Shown: positions 15,733 to 24,934 of the stretch, piece by piece | Layout of the letters: the number at the start of each line of letters is the position of its first letter | Numbering within the stretch: position 1 is the first letter of the stretch | NCBI RefSeq assembly: GCF_000282635.1 | Contig: NZ_AKIW01000004.1 | Location: forward strand, 1-40,903 | DNA from: Variovorax sp. CF313 | GTDB lineage: Bacteria; Pseudomonadota; Gammaproteobacteria; Burkholderiales; Burkholderiaceae_C | DNA length: 40,903 bases | Direction of reading: 5' to 3' | Notes under the pieces: model-generated | The model's input: only the letters and a program-made list of their open reading frames with translations | Databases searched by the model: none | Told to the model about the DNA's origin: nothing | Position numbers and translations under genes: made by a program

Positions 15733-16952
15733 GCACGCCGGTCGCCAGGCGGACAGGCCGGTTCGACGCCAGCTTCACCTTGCTGCTGCCACTGCTGCTG
15801 GCGGCGCAGCCGATGGCCACCGACAGCTACCTGCCGGCGCTGCCGGCCATTGCGAAGGAACTCGGCTCCGCCAGCACCAGCCTCACGCTGTTCGTGCTGG
15901 CCTTCGGCTTCGCGCAGCTGCTGTGCGGCCCGCTGGCCGACCGCTTCGGGCGCCGACCGGTGCTGCTGGCGGGGCTCGGCTGCTACGTGCTCGCGGCATT
16001 GGGCGGCGCGCTCGCGGGCAGCGTGACGCTGCTTGCGGGCTGGCGCGCGCTGCAGGGCTTCTCGATGGCGGCGATTCTCGTGTGTTCGCGCGCGGCGGTG
16101 CGCGACCTGTACCCCGCGCACGAAGGTCCGCATGTGATGGCGCGCGGCCTGACCGGGCTGGGCGTGGTCGGCCTGACGGCGCCGCTGCTCGGCGCGTGGC
16201 TGGTGCAGGGCGCGGGCTGGCGCTGGGTGATGGTCGCGATGGCGGTGTATGCCTCGGTACTGTTCGCGCTGTGCTGGCGCTCGTTCGGCGAAACGCGCAA
16301 GCCGCCGGGCGAGGGCGAGTCGTCCGCGCCGCGCGGCAGCACGCGTGCCGTGTTCGCGAGCCGGTCCTTCCGCGCCTGGGCCTCGCTGGCGGCGGCGACG
16401 TGGGGCGGGCTGTTCTGCTTCCTGCTGCTGTCGCCGATGGTCTACATCGGCTACCTGGGCTGGTCGCCCGCGTGGTACGGATGGATCCCGGCCGGCGGCT
16501 CGCTGGTCTACATCTTCAGCACCACCATGTGCCGCACGCTGCTCCGGCGCTACGGACCGGTGCGCACCGTGCGGCTGGGCGCTTCGCTGAGCCTGGCAGG
16601 GGCGCTCGTCCAGGCGCTCGGCTGCTGGCTGATGCCGCTGAGTGCCGTGCCGCTGCTGCTCGGCCATGCCGTGTATTGCCTCGGCCATGGCATCCACCAG
16701 CCCTGCGGACAGGCGGGCGCGGTGGGTGATTTGCCGCATCTGGCGGGCCGGGCCGTGTCGTGGTCCGGCTTCGGCATGATGATGGTCGCGTTCTGCGTGG
16801 GCCAGGCGGCCTCGCATTTCGTCGATGCCGATTTTTCCCATGGCGCCTGGCCGATGGTCGTGCCCATGCTGCTGGCCGGCAGCGTGCTGGTGGCCATCGC
16901 GTTCCTCTGGCTGCCGCGTCTTCAACACCCGAAAAAGGAAACCACACCATGA
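15729..16952 (+). CDS. MFS transporter, Bcr/CflA family
   Basis: 407 residues, GTG start overlapping the pcaC stop. About 12 transmembrane segments are expected. The family signature TDSYLPALPAI follows the first helix and the MFS loop GPLADRFGRRPVLL follows helix 2. Bcr/CflA members are drug or metabolite exporters. Placed between pcaC and pcaD with overlapping ends, it must be expressed with the pathway. It may export an aromatic or a toxic intermediate such as a muconolactone, which is inference. Confidence 0.82.
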   Translation: MSTPVARRTGRFDASFTLLLPLLLAAQPMATDSYLPALPAIAKELGSASTSLTLFVLAFGFAQLLCGPLADRFGRRPVLLAGLGCYVLAALGGALAGSVTLLAGWRALQGFSMAAILVCSRAAVRDLYPAHEGPHVMARGLTGLGVVGLTAPLLGAWLVQGAGWRWVMVAMAVYASVLFALCWRSFGETRKPPGEGESSAPRGSTRAVFASRSFRAWASLAAATWGGLFCFLLLSPMVYIGYLGWSPAWYGWIPAGGSLVYIFSTTMCRTLLRRYGPVRTVRLGASLSLAGALVQALGCWLMPLSAVPLLLGHAVYCLGHGIHQPCGQAGAVGDLPHLAGRAVSWSGFGMMMVAFCVGQAASHFVDADFSHGAWPMVVPMLLAGSVLVAIAFLWLPRLQHPKKETTP

Positions 16953-17713
16953 CCCGTCTGAATGTCGTCCGCGAAGGCGATGGTCCCATCGTCGTGCTCA
17001 GCCATGCGCTCGGCTGCGACCTGAGCATGTGGAACGGCGTGGCCGCCCAGCTCGCGCGTGCCCACACGGTGCTGCGCTACGACCATCGCAACCACGGCGC
17101 GTCGGAAGTGGTGCCAGGCGCGCTGCGCGTCGAGACACTGGCGCAGGACGTGGCCGAGCTCATCGAGCGCGAGGCGGGCGGCGAGCCGGTGCACTTCGTC
17201 GGCCTATCGATGGGCGGCATGACGGCGCAGGCGCTGGCGGTGCGGCACCCCGAATTGCTGAAGACGGTGGTGATCGCCAATTCGGCCGCGCACTACCCCG
17301 ATCAGTCCCCCTGGCGCGCGCGCGTCGAGACGGTGGCCGCCAAAGGTGTGGCCGCCATTGCCCCGGGCGCCGTGGCGCGCTGGCTCACGCCGGCCTACGC
17401 GGGCACGCCCGAGGGCGCGGCCGCCGCGAAGACGCTGCACGACGTGCTGGTGCGCACCGACGCGCAGGGCTACATCGAGAGCTGCAACGCCGTCGCGGCC
17501 ATCGATTTCCGCGAGAGCAACCACCGCATGGCGGTGCCCACGCTGGTGATCGGCGGACTGCAGGACGAGGCCACGCCGATGGCGATGTCGCAGGCCATGG
17601 CCGGGGCCATTCCGGGCGCGCGCCTCGTCACCATCGACGCCGCGCACCTGAGCGCCGTCGAACGCCCGGTGGAGTTCACGCAGCTGCTGATCGATTTCTG
17701 GCGCAGCCTTTGA
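16949..17713 (+). CDS. pcaD: 3-oxoadipate enol-lactonase
   Basis: 254 residues from the ATG overlapping the MFS stop. Alpha/beta hydrolase: oxyanion region SHALGCDLSMW, RYDHRNHGAS, nucleophile elbow GLSMGG with S87, acid in GGLQDEATP, and histidine in IDAAHLSAVE. It hydrolyses the enol-lactone to 3-oxoadipate, the last pca step present here. The pcaIJ and pcaF steps to succinyl-CoA and acetyl-CoA are not in the window. It is the last gene of the overlapping pcaB-pcaC-MFS-pcaD chain. Confidence 0.92.
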   Translation: MTRLNVVREGDGPIVVLSHALGCDLSMWNGVAAQLARAHTVLRYDHRNHGASEVVPGALRVETLAQDVAELIEREAGGEPVHFVGLSMGGMTAQALAVRHPELLKTVVIANSAAHYPDQSPWRARVETVAAKGVAAIAPGAVARWLTPAYAGTPEGAAAAKTLHDVLVRTDAQGYIESCNAVAAIDFRESNHRMAVPTLVIGGLQDEATPMAMSQAMAGAIPGARLVTIDAAHLSAVERPVEFTQLLIDFWRSL

Positions 17714-17776
17714 AGGCCGCCAGCGAGGCCGGGAGCCTAGGTGTATCCCGTATTTCGTGCGAATGATGAACGCATG

Positions 17777-17793
17777 TGATCGATCATCGATCA
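17777..17793. promoter_or_regulatory. perfect palindrome, candidate IclR-type operator for quiC
   Basis: TGATCGAT-C-ATCGATCA is a perfect 17-bp palindrome 53 bp before the quiC start. Read on the minus strand its centre is CGATGATCG, the same core as in the PcaR-like site at 12188-12202. This supports joint control of both promoters by the IclR protein. Confidence 0.6.
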
Positions 17794-17846
17794 GTCGGCC
17801 TCGGAATTGATTGTGGCGAGGGCTGGGTATTCCTAAAGTCCACCCC

Positions 17847-19730
17847 ATGCACCGCTCCATCGCCACCGTCTCGCTCAGCGGCACGCTCCGCCAGAAGCTC
17901 GAAGCCGTCGCTGCCGCCGGCTTCGATGGCATCGAGCTGTTCGAGGCCGACTTCATCAACTTCAAGGGCACGGCGGCAGAGCTGGGCCGCATTGCAGGCG
18001 ACCTTGGCCTGAGCATCGACCTGTACCAGCCGTTCCGCGATTTCGAGGGCATGCCCGAGCCGCAGTTCCGCCGCAGCCTGGAGCGAGCCGAGCGCAAGTT
18101 CGACCTGATGGAAGCCATGGGCGCGCCGACGGTGCTGTGTTGCTCGAACACCTCGCCGCTGTCGGTGAACGACCCGGCGCTTGCCGCCGCGCAGCTGCAC
18201 GAACTGGCCGAGCGCGCCGCGCGCCGCAACCTGCGCGTGGGCTTCGAGGCACTGGCCTGGGGCCGCCACACCTCGCTGTACGGCCAGGCCTGGGACATCG
18301 TGCGGCGCGCCGATCATCCGCACCTGGGCCTGATCCTCGACAGCTTCCACACGCTCTCGCTGAAGGACGACCCGGCCGGCATCGCCGCCATTCCGGGCGA
18401 CAAGATCTTCTTCCTGCAGATGGCCGACGCGCCGCTGCTGTCGATGGACGTGCTGCAGTGGGCGCGCCACCACCGCTCGTTCCCGGGGCAGGGCGACTTC
18501 GACGTGGTCGGCTTCTTCGAGCAGGTGCTGCGCGCGGGCTACACCGGGCCGCTGTCGCTCGAGATCTTCAACGACATCTTCCGCGAGACGCCGAACCGCC
18601 GCACCGCGGTGGACGCCATGCGCTCGCTGCTGTACCTCGAAAGCGAAGCGCGCGGGCGGTTGGTTGCCGAAGCCCCGATGCAGCCACTGCAGGTGGAGCT
18701 GTTCAACCCGCCGCCGGTGTCCGCGCTGTCGGGCCTGTCGTTCATCGAGTTCGCGGCCGACGAGGCTTCGGCCGCAACGCTGGACACGCTGGTGAAGCAG
18801 CTCGGCTTCCGCCGCATCGGCAAGCATCGCTCCAAGGCCGTGACGCTGTACCGCCAGGGCGAGATCAACCTGATCGTCAACGCACAGCCCGATTCGTTCG
18901 CGCGCGGCCGCTTCGAGGCGCATGGCACCTCGGTGTGCGCGCTGGGCGTGCGCTGCGGCGACCCGCTCGCGGCCGTGGACCGCGCCACCGCCATGCGTTC
19001 GCAGCGGCACGACAGCCCGGTCGGTCCCCACGAACTGCACGTGCCCGCCATCGTCGCGCCGGGCGGCAACCTCATTCACTTCGTGCCCGAGGCGCTGGGT
19101 GCCAACGGCCTGTACGAGGCCGACTTCGTCCTGCAGGACGAGGGCGCCGATGCCAACGACGCCGGCCTGCAGCGCATCGACCACGTGGCCCTGGGCCTGG
19201 CGGTCGACCAGCTCGACACCTGGGTGCTGTTCACGCGCGCCGTGCTCGGCCTGGAACCCGGCGAAAGCCTGGAGCTGGCCGATCCCTTCGGCCTGATCCG
19301 CAGCCGCGGCGTCGCCAACGCGGACCGCAGTGTGCGGCTGGTGCTCAACGTGTCGCTGAGCCAGCGCACCCGCACCGCGCGCACGCTGAGCGTGACCGGC
19401 GGCGGCGCGGTGCACCACATCGCGCTGGGCTGCGCGGACATCTTCGACTCGGCCGCGAAACTGCGCGCCAACGGCACGCGCTTCGTGCCCATCTCCGACA
19501 ACTACTACGACGACCTGGCTACGCGCATCGACATCGCGCCCGAACTGCTGGCGCGCATGCGCGAAGCGGGCGTGCTGTTCGACCGTTCGCCGGCCGGCGA
19601 CTACTTGCACATCTACACCGAGAACACCGAAGGCGGACTGTTCTTCGAACTGGCACAGCGCACCGCAGGCTACGACGCCTACGGCGCGCTCAACGCACCC
19701 GCGCGCATGGCATCGCAGGCGCAGGAATAG
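17847..19730 (+). CDS. quiC: 3-dehydroshikimate dehydratase fused to an HPPD-like domain
   Basis: 627 residues from the ATG at 17847. Residues 1-270 form a xylose isomerase-like TIM barrel (GFDGIELFEADFINFKGTAA, VGFEALAWGRHTSLYGQ, LGLILDSFHTLSLKDDPAG, SLEIFNDIFRE), the metal-dependent dehydratase that makes protocatechuate from 3-dehydroshikimate. Residues from about 290 are a two-repeat VOC region like 4-hydroxyphenylpyruvate dioxygenase, with metal-ligand positions in RIDHVAL, AVHHIALG and FFELAQR. The same fusion is known as QuiC in Pseudomonas. The job of the second half is unsettled. It has its own promoter region (17714-17846) with a palindrome. Confidence 0.9.
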   Translation: MHRSIATVSLSGTLRQKLEAVAAAGFDGIELFEADFINFKGTAAELGRIAGDLGLSIDLYQPFRDFEGMPEPQFRRSLERAERKFDLMEAMGAPTVLCCSNTSPLSVNDPALAAAQLHELAERAARRNLRVGFEALAWGRHTSLYGQAWDIVRRADHPHLGLILDSFHTLSLKDDPAGIAAIPGDKIFFLQMADAPLLSMDVLQWARHHRSFPGQGDFDVVGFFEQVLRAGYTGPLSLEIFNDIFRETPNRRTAVDAMRSLLYLESEARGRLVAEAPMQPLQVELFNPPPVSALSGLSFIEFAADEASAATLDTLVKQLGFRRIGKHRSKAVTLYRQGEINLIVNAQPDSFARGRFEAHGTSVCALGVRCGDPLAAVDRATAMRSQRHDSPVGPHELHVPAIVAPGGNLIHFVPEALGANGLYEADFVLQDEGADANDAGLQRIDHVALGLAVDQLDTWVLFTRAVLGLEPGESLELADPFGLIRSRGVANADRSVRLVLNVSLSQRTRTARTLSVTGGGAVHHIALGCADIFDSAAKLRANGTRFVPISDNYYDDLATRIDIAPELLARMREAGVLFDRSPAGDYLHIYTENTEGGLFFELAQRTAGYDAYGALNAPARMASQAQE

Positions 19731-19758
19731 ATTTTTTTCGTCAACCCGGAGACAAACC

Positions 19759-21168
19759 ATGGCAACCACCACGGCCCACGAGCCGAAAGGCAAGCACCAG
19801 TCGAAGAAGGCCACCGCGAGCGGCTGGATCGGCTCGGCGCTGGAGTACTACGACTTCTTCATCTACGCCACCGCGGCGGCGCTGATCTTTCCGCAGATCT
19901 TCTTTCCGAAGGGCGATCCGCAGATCGCGATCATCGCGTCGCTCGCGACGTACGGCGTGGGCTACGTCGCACGACCGATCGGCGCAGTGCTGCTGGGCCA
20001 CTGGGGCGACACGCACGGCCGCAAGAACGTGCTCATCCTGTGCATGTTCCTGATGGGCCTTTCCACCGTTGCCGTCGGCCTGCTGCCGACATATGACCAG
20101 GTCGGCCTGTGGGCGCCCGCGCTGCTGGTGATGCTGCGCCTGATCCAGGGCTTCGCGGTGGCCGGCGAGATTTCCGGCGCGAGTTCGATGATCCTGGAGC
20201 ACGCGCCATTCGGGCGTCGCGGCTTCTTCGCGAGCTTCACGCTGCAGGGCGTGCAGGCCGGCCAGATCATGGCGGCCGCGGTGTTCCTGCCGCTCGCGCA
20301 CTACATGGACAAGGACGCCTTCAACTCCTGGGGCTGGCGCATTCCGTTCCTGCTGAGCTTCATCGTCATCGTGGCCGGCTACATCATCCGCAAGGAAGTG
20401 GACGAGACACCCGCCTTCGCCGAAGTCGACAAGAGCGCGGCTGTGCCGAAGGCGCCGGTGATCCAGGCCGTGACCGAAAGCTGGCCCGACATGCTGCGCG
20501 TGCTGCTGTGCTCCCTGATGAACGTGATCCCGGTGGTCGCGACCATCTTCGGCGCTGCCTACGCGGTGCAGCCCGGCTACGGCATCAACTTCGAGAAAGA
20601 CATCTACCTCTGGATTCCGGTGATGGGCAACATCGTGGCCGTGATCGTGATCCCGTACGTCGGCACCTTGTCGGACAAGATCGGCCGCCGCCTGCCGATC
20701 GCCATCGGTGCCATCGGTTCGGGCCTGCTGTCGTTCGGCTACCTGTACGCCATCAGCATCCACAACGTGCCGCTGGCCATCGTGATGTCGCTCCTGATGT
20801 GGGGCGTGGTCTACCAGGGCTACAACGCCGTGTTCCCGAGCTTCTACCCGGAGATGTTCCCCACGCGCACCCGCGTCTCGGGCATGGCGATCTCGCAGAA
20901 CATCGGTACCGCGATCACCGCGCTGCTGCCGGCGCTGTTCGTGGCGGTCGCACCCCCCGGCGCCACCAACATCCCGCTGACCGTCGGAGCCATCACGCTG
21001 GCGATCTGCGCCATCGCCGCGGTCTCGGCCTGGACTGCCCGCGAAACCTACCGCGTGCACATGAACGATCTGGGCAAGCCCGACGCGATCCCGGTCGACA
21101 AGGCCGAGTACGACCTCCTGCGCGAGAAGACGCTGGCGGAAGCGCGCGTGGCCAAGGCCGCGGCCTGA
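19759..21168 (+). CDS. MFS transporter, metabolite:H+ symporter family (probable shikimate/dehydroshikimate uptake)
   Basis: 469 residues, about 12 transmembrane helices. Family motifs are ASGWIGSALEYYDFFIYATA at the N-terminus, ARPIGAVLLGHWGDTHGRKN, LRLIQGFAVAGEISGASSMI and YPEMFPTRTRVSGMAIS. This is the MHS subfamily that includes ShiA (shikimate) and KgtP/ProP. It lies 28 bp after quiC with a good ribosome binding site (GGAGACA) and is probably co-transcribed, so shikimate, quinate or dehydroshikimate is the likely cargo. The specificity is inferred from context. Confidence 0.85.
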   Translation: MATTTAHEPKGKHQSKKATASGWIGSALEYYDFFIYATAAALIFPQIFFPKGDPQIAIIASLATYGVGYVARPIGAVLLGHWGDTHGRKNVLILCMFLMGLSTVAVGLLPTYDQVGLWAPALLVMLRLIQGFAVAGEISGASSMILEHAPFGRRGFFASFTLQGVQAGQIMAAAVFLPLAHYMDKDAFNSWGWRIPFLLSFIVIVAGYIIRKEVDETPAFAEVDKSAAVPKAPVIQAVTESWPDMLRVLLCSLMNVIPVVATIFGAAYAVQPGYGINFEKDIYLWIPVMGNIVAVIVIPYVGTLSDKIGRRLPIAIGAIGSGLLSFGYLYAISIHNVPLAIVMSLLMWGVVYQGYNAVFPSFYPEMFPTRTRVSGMAISQNIGTAITALLPALFVAVAPPGATNIPLTVGAITLAICAIAAVSAWTARETYRVHMNDLGKPDAIPVDKAEYDLLREKTLAEARVAKAAA

Positions 21169-21214
21169 AGACCTTTCGCATGCCAAGGGTTGTGGCGCCG
21201 TGAAGAATGGCGCC

Positions 21215-21898
21215 ATGACTACCTCTTCTTCCCACCTCAAGATCGACTTCGTCTCCGATGTGTCCTGTCCCTGGTGCGCCGTCGGCCTGAGCTCGCTCGA
21301 GGCGGCGCTCAGGAACGTGGCGCCCGGGGTCACCGCGGAACTGCACTTCCAGCCCTTCGAGCTGAACCCGCAGATGCCGCCCGAAGGCCAGGACACCTTC
21401 GAGCACCTGAACCAGAAGTACGGCTCCACGCGCGAGCAACAAGCCCAGTCGCGCGAGATGATCCGCCAGCGCGGCGCTGCCGTCGGATTCGAGTTCAGCC
21501 CCGGAGGCCGGCCGCGCGTCTACAACACTTTCAACGCGCACCGGCTGCTGCACTGGGCCGAGCTCGAGAGCCCGGCACGGCAGGCGGCACTCAAGAAGCT
21601 GCTGCTGAAGGCCTACTTCACCGACAGCCAGAACCCGTCGGACCCCGAAGTGCTGGTGCGCGCGGCGACCGAAGCGGGGCTCGACCCGGTGCGTGCGCGC
21701 CAGATCCTGGACAGCGACGAATTCGCGCAGGAAACGCGCGAACGCGAGCGCATGTACACCGACGCCGGCATCCACTCGGTGCCCGCGATCATCATCAACG
21801 ACCAGCACCTCATTTCGGGCGGCCAACCCGTCGAGGTGTTCGAGCGCGCGCTGCGGCAGATTGCCGGCGCTGCGCCGCCGAGCGTGTCGGTAGCCTGA
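21215..21898 (+). CDS. DsbA-family thiol oxidoreductase (FrnE-like)
   Basis: 227 residues from the ATG at 21215; a GTG at 21200 in the same frame is also possible. The thioredoxin-fold active site is VSCPWCAVG near the N-terminus, with an inserted helical domain and a C-terminal AGIHSVPAIIINDQHLISGGQP holding the cis-proline. There is no signal peptide, so it is cytoplasmic like FrnE/2-hydroxychromene isomerase relatives. It probably handles disulfides or polyketide-like substrates. It sits 46 bp after the MHS transporter; a link to shikimate breakdown is not evident. Confidence 0.87.
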   Translation: MTTSSSHLKIDFVSDVSCPWCAVGLSSLEAALRNVAPGVTAELHFQPFELNPQMPPEGQDTFEHLNQKYGSTREQQAQSREMIRQRGAAVGFEFSPGGRPRVYNTFNAHRLLHWAELESPARQAALKKLLLKAYFTDSQNPSDPEVLVRAATEAGLDPVRARQILDSDEFAQETRERERMYTDAGIHSVPAIIINDQHLISGGQPVEVFERALRQIAGAAPPSVSVA

Positions 21899-22016
21899 CT
21901 TAGCTGACGCTTAGGCGCCTCCTGGCGCAGCGCTGCGAAGGTAAAGAGCGTCAACGCGCAGCGGGGCGCAGTGGTTGAGAGGAGCATCCTCTTCACGCTC
22001 ACGCCCAGGAGTTCCG

Positions 22017-23579
22017 ATGAATAAGAAAAGCCTACTCGGCGCCTGTGTGGTGGTGCTGCTCGCAGCCTGCGCGAGCGCGCCGGGAGACCATCGGCCACTG
22101 GTATCGGTATCGCTGCCCTCCGCTCCGGTGAACGAAGCCACGCGCCTGCGCTGGCTCGACCGCGTGAGCTGGGGCGCCAACGCGAGCAGCGACGCACGGC
22201 TGGCGAAGCGCGGCCTGTCGCTGTGGATGCGCGACCAGCTCAATCCGCGGCCCGCGCCGCTGCCGCCGGCCGCGCAGGCGCAGATCGATGCGATGGCCAT
22301 CTCGCGCACGCCGCTCGATCAGCTCGTCTCCGAACTCGACGCGCAGCGCAAGGCCGCCGATGCGCTGCCCGACGAAGAGCAGAAAAAGGCCGCGCGGCAG
22401 GCTTACCAGCAGCAACTCAACCAGCTCGCTCGCGAGGCGCAGCAGCGCTTCGTGCTGCGCGCGCTGTACTCGCCCAACCAGCTGCAGGAGCAGATGACGT
22501 GGTTCTGGATGAATCACTTCAACGTCAACCTGCGCAAGGACAACATCCGTGCGATGGTGGGCGACTACGAAGAGAACGCCATCCGCCCGCACGCGCTCGG
22601 CAAGTTCCGCGACCTGCTCGGCGCCACGCTGCACCACCCCGCGATGCTGCGCTACCTCGACAACGCGCAGAACGGCGCCAACCGCATCAACGAGAACTAC
22701 GCGCGCGAGCTGATGGAGCTGCACACGCTGGGCGTGGGGGGCGGCTATTCGCAGGTCGACGTGCAAGAGCTGGCGCGCGTGCTCACCGGCGTGGGCGTGA
22801 GCTACCAGCCGCTCGATGCGCCACCGCCCAATGTGCGGCCGGCCGTGCGTGCCGACTACGTGCGCAAGGGCCTGTTCGAGTTCAACCCGAACCGGCACGA
22901 CTACGGGCCGAAGACGCTGTTGGGCCAACCCATCCAGAGCCGTGGATTGGCCGAGGCCGACGAGGCGCTCGACCGCCTCGCGCGCGCGCCGGCCACCGCG
23001 CGCTTCATCTCGCGCAAGCTCGCCGTGTACTTCGTGTCGGACGATCCACCGCCCGCGCTGGTCGACCGCATGGCCGCGGCCTTCACGCGCAGCGACGGCG
23101 ACATCGCCATCACACTGAAGTCGCTGTTCGAATCGCCCGAGTTCTCTGCATCGCTGGGCCGCAAGTTCCGCGACCCGGTGCACTACGTGATGGCCGGCGT
23201 GCGGCTCGCATACGACGACCGTGTCGCGTCGGACGTGAACCCCGTGCTCAACTGGATCAACCGCATGGGCGAGCAGCTGTACGGCCACGAGACGCCCGAT
23301 GGCTATCCGCTCAATGAAGCCGCATGGGCCAGTGCGGGGCAGATGAACACGCGCTTCGAGATCGCGCGTGCCATCGGTGCGAACGGCGCGGTGCTGTTCC
23401 GCACGGACGACAAGGCGCCGCTGGAGAAGCCCGCCTTTCCGCCGCTGGCCGAATCGCCAGCGGTTCGCGCGATGCAGGGCGGCCTGAGTGCGGATACGCG
23501 CGAGGCGCTGGCGCAGGCGAAGAATCCGCAGGAATGGAACACCTTCCTGCTGGCGTCGCCCGAGCTGATGCGCCGCTGA
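22017..23579 (+). CDS. DUF1800 lipoprotein
   Basis: 520 residues from ATG 22017, preceded by AGGAG. The N-terminus MNKKSLLGACVVVLLAAC is a lipoprotein signal with lipobox LAAC, so it should be attached to a membrane. The DUF1800 family is recognised by MTWFWMNHFNVNLRK, NENYARELMELHTLGVGGGY, ELARVLTGVG and a late DGYPLNEAAWASAGQMNTR. The family almost always pairs with DUF1501, as here. Its biochemical function is not known; the pair is probably exported and may act on sulfated or carbohydrate material. Confidence 0.88.
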   Translation: MNKKSLLGACVVVLLAACASAPGDHRPLVSVSLPSAPVNEATRLRWLDRVSWGANASSDARLAKRGLSLWMRDQLNPRPAPLPPAAQAQIDAMAISRTPLDQLVSELDAQRKAADALPDEEQKKAARQAYQQQLNQLAREAQQRFVLRALYSPNQLQEQMTWFWMNHFNVNLRKDNIRAMVGDYEENAIRPHALGKFRDLLGATLHHPAMLRYLDNAQNGANRINENYARELMELHTLGVGGGYSQVDVQELARVLTGVGVSYQPLDAPPPNVRPAVRADYVRKGLFEFNPNRHDYGPKTLLGQPIQSRGLAEADEALDRLARAPATARFISRKLAVYFVSDDPPPALVDRMAAAFTRSDGDIAITLKSLFESPEFSASLGRKFRDPVHYVMAGVRLAYDDRVASDVNPVLNWINRMGEQLYGHETPDGYPLNEAAWASAGQMNTRFEIARAIGANGAVLFRTDDKAPLEKPAFPPLAESPAVRAMQGGLSADTREALAQAKNPQEWNTFLLASPELMRR

Positions 23580-23601
23580 ACGGATTTTGGTTTTTCTTCC
23601 T

Positions 23602-23626
23602 CTCCTTCCCCCGGAAGGGGAAGGAG
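23602..23626 (+). promoter_or_regulatory. perfect 10-bp stem hairpin between DUF1800 and DUF1501 genes
   Basis: CTCCTTCCCC and GGGGAAGGAG pair perfectly around CGGAA. There is no U-tract after it, and upstream lies a T-rich run (GGTTTTTCTTCC). It may be an intercistronic stability element or a REP-like repeat that tunes the ratio of the two proteins. Confidence 0.55.
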
Positions 23627-23651
23627 CAAGGCAAAAGAAAGGACACCCGTC

Positions 23652-24863
23652 ATGCAACGTCGAGAACTTCTCAAGCTCATCGCCGCCGCCCCGTTCGCAG
23701 GCGCCGCCGGCCAGCTGATGGCCGCGCCCGCCGCCGAAGGCACCAAGCTGCTGGTCGTGTTCCTGCGCGGCGCGTACGACTGCAGCAACCTGCTCGTGCC
23801 GACCAGCAGCGACTTCTACTACGCCTCGCGGCCCAACATCGCCATCGCGCGCCCCGGCACACCCAACGGCGCGCTTCCGATCGACGGCAACTGGGGCCTG
23901 CACCCGGCGCTCGCGCAAACCGTGATGCCACTGTTCCAGCAGAAGCAGGCGTCCTTCATCGCCTTCGCCGGCACCGACGACCTCACGCGCAGCCACTTCG
24001 AGACGCAGGACTCCATCGAACTCGGCCAGGCGCTCGACAAGCGTCGCGACTACCGCTCGGGCTTTCTCAACCGGCTGGCCGGCGTGCTCGGCGCGGGGCC
24101 CGCCACCGACGTGTCGCCCATCGCCTTCACCGACCAGCTACCGATCTCGCTTCGCGGCAACGCCAAGGCCGCCAACATGGCGCTTGCGGGCAATGCGCGC
24201 TCGGCCCTCGACGCGCGGCAGAGCCAGGTCATCGCGGCCATGTACCGCAACACCGCACTCGCGCAGCCCGTGGCCGAAGGCTTCCAGGTGCGCGATGAAG
24301 TCATGCGCGCCGTGCAGGCCGAGATGGACGCGGCCAGCCGCAACGCCATGAGCGCCAAGGGCTTCGAGCTCGTGGCGCGCCGCATGGCGCTGCTGATGCG
24401 CGACCGCTTCGACCTGGGCTTCGTCGACGTCGGCGGCTGGGATACGCACGTGGGGCAGGGCGGTGCCACCGGCTACCTTGCCAACCGTTTTGAAGAACTG
24501 GGCCGCGGCGTGGCCGGCTTCGCGCAGGAGATGGGCGAGGATGCATGGCGCCAGACCGTCGTCGTCGTCATCAGCGAGTTCGGCCGCACCTTCCGCGAGA
24601 ACGGCAATCGCGGCACCGACCATGGGCACGGCACCGTGTACTGGGTGCTCGGCGGCGGGCTGTCGGCGCAGGCGGGCGGGCGCGTCGTGGGCGAGCAGCA
24701 GGCGCTGACGCAGGCGACGCTGTTCGAGAACCGGGACTATCCGGTGCTCAATGAATACCGGGCGGTGTTCGGCGGATTGTTCAGGCGGATGTATGGCTTG
24801 TCGCCGGCGCAGCTGGCGAAGGTGTTCGATGGGGTGGCGCCGAAGGATCTGCAACTGGTCTGA
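23652..24863 (+). CDS. DUF1501 family exported protein
   Basis: 403 residues. The N-terminus MQRRELLKLIAAAPFAGAAG is a twin-arginine-like signal peptide, cleavage near LMAAP. Family wording is LLVVFLRGAYDCSNLLVP, FIAFAGTDDLTRSHFETQDS, LGFVDVGGWDTHVGQGG and VVVISEFGRTFRENGNRGTDHGHG, typical of DUF1501, which has an alkaline phosphatase/sulfatase-like fold. It lies 72 bp after DUF1800 with a hairpin in between. Tat export fits a cofactor-bearing enzyme; the substrate is unknown. Confidence 0.9.
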   Translation: MQRRELLKLIAAAPFAGAAGQLMAAPAAEGTKLLVVFLRGAYDCSNLLVPTSSDFYYASRPNIAIARPGTPNGALPIDGNWGLHPALAQTVMPLFQQKQASFIAFAGTDDLTRSHFETQDSIELGQALDKRRDYRSGFLNRLAGVLGAGPATDVSPIAFTDQLPISLRGNAKAANMALAGNARSALDARQSQVIAAMYRNTALAQPVAEGFQVRDEVMRAVQAEMDAASRNAMSAKGFELVARRMALLMRDRFDLGFVDVGGWDTHVGQGGATGYLANRFEELGRGVAGFAQEMGEDAWRQTVVVVISEFGRTFRENGNRGTDHGHGTVYWVLGGGLSAQAGGRVVGEQQALTQATLFENRDYPVLNEYRAVFGGLFRRMYGLSPAQLAKVFDGVAPKDLQLV

Positions 24864-24934
24864 CGGGCGGATCGGCCGGGGCCTTCGAGTGGACAATCGA
24901 GGAAGCTCCATTCGAAACCACACCCACGACCACC

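Noticed and set aside
17784..19814. Minus-strand frame of 676 codons opposite quiC
   Set aside because: Composition is that of a GC-driven shadow, and the plus-strand gene has a recognised fold.
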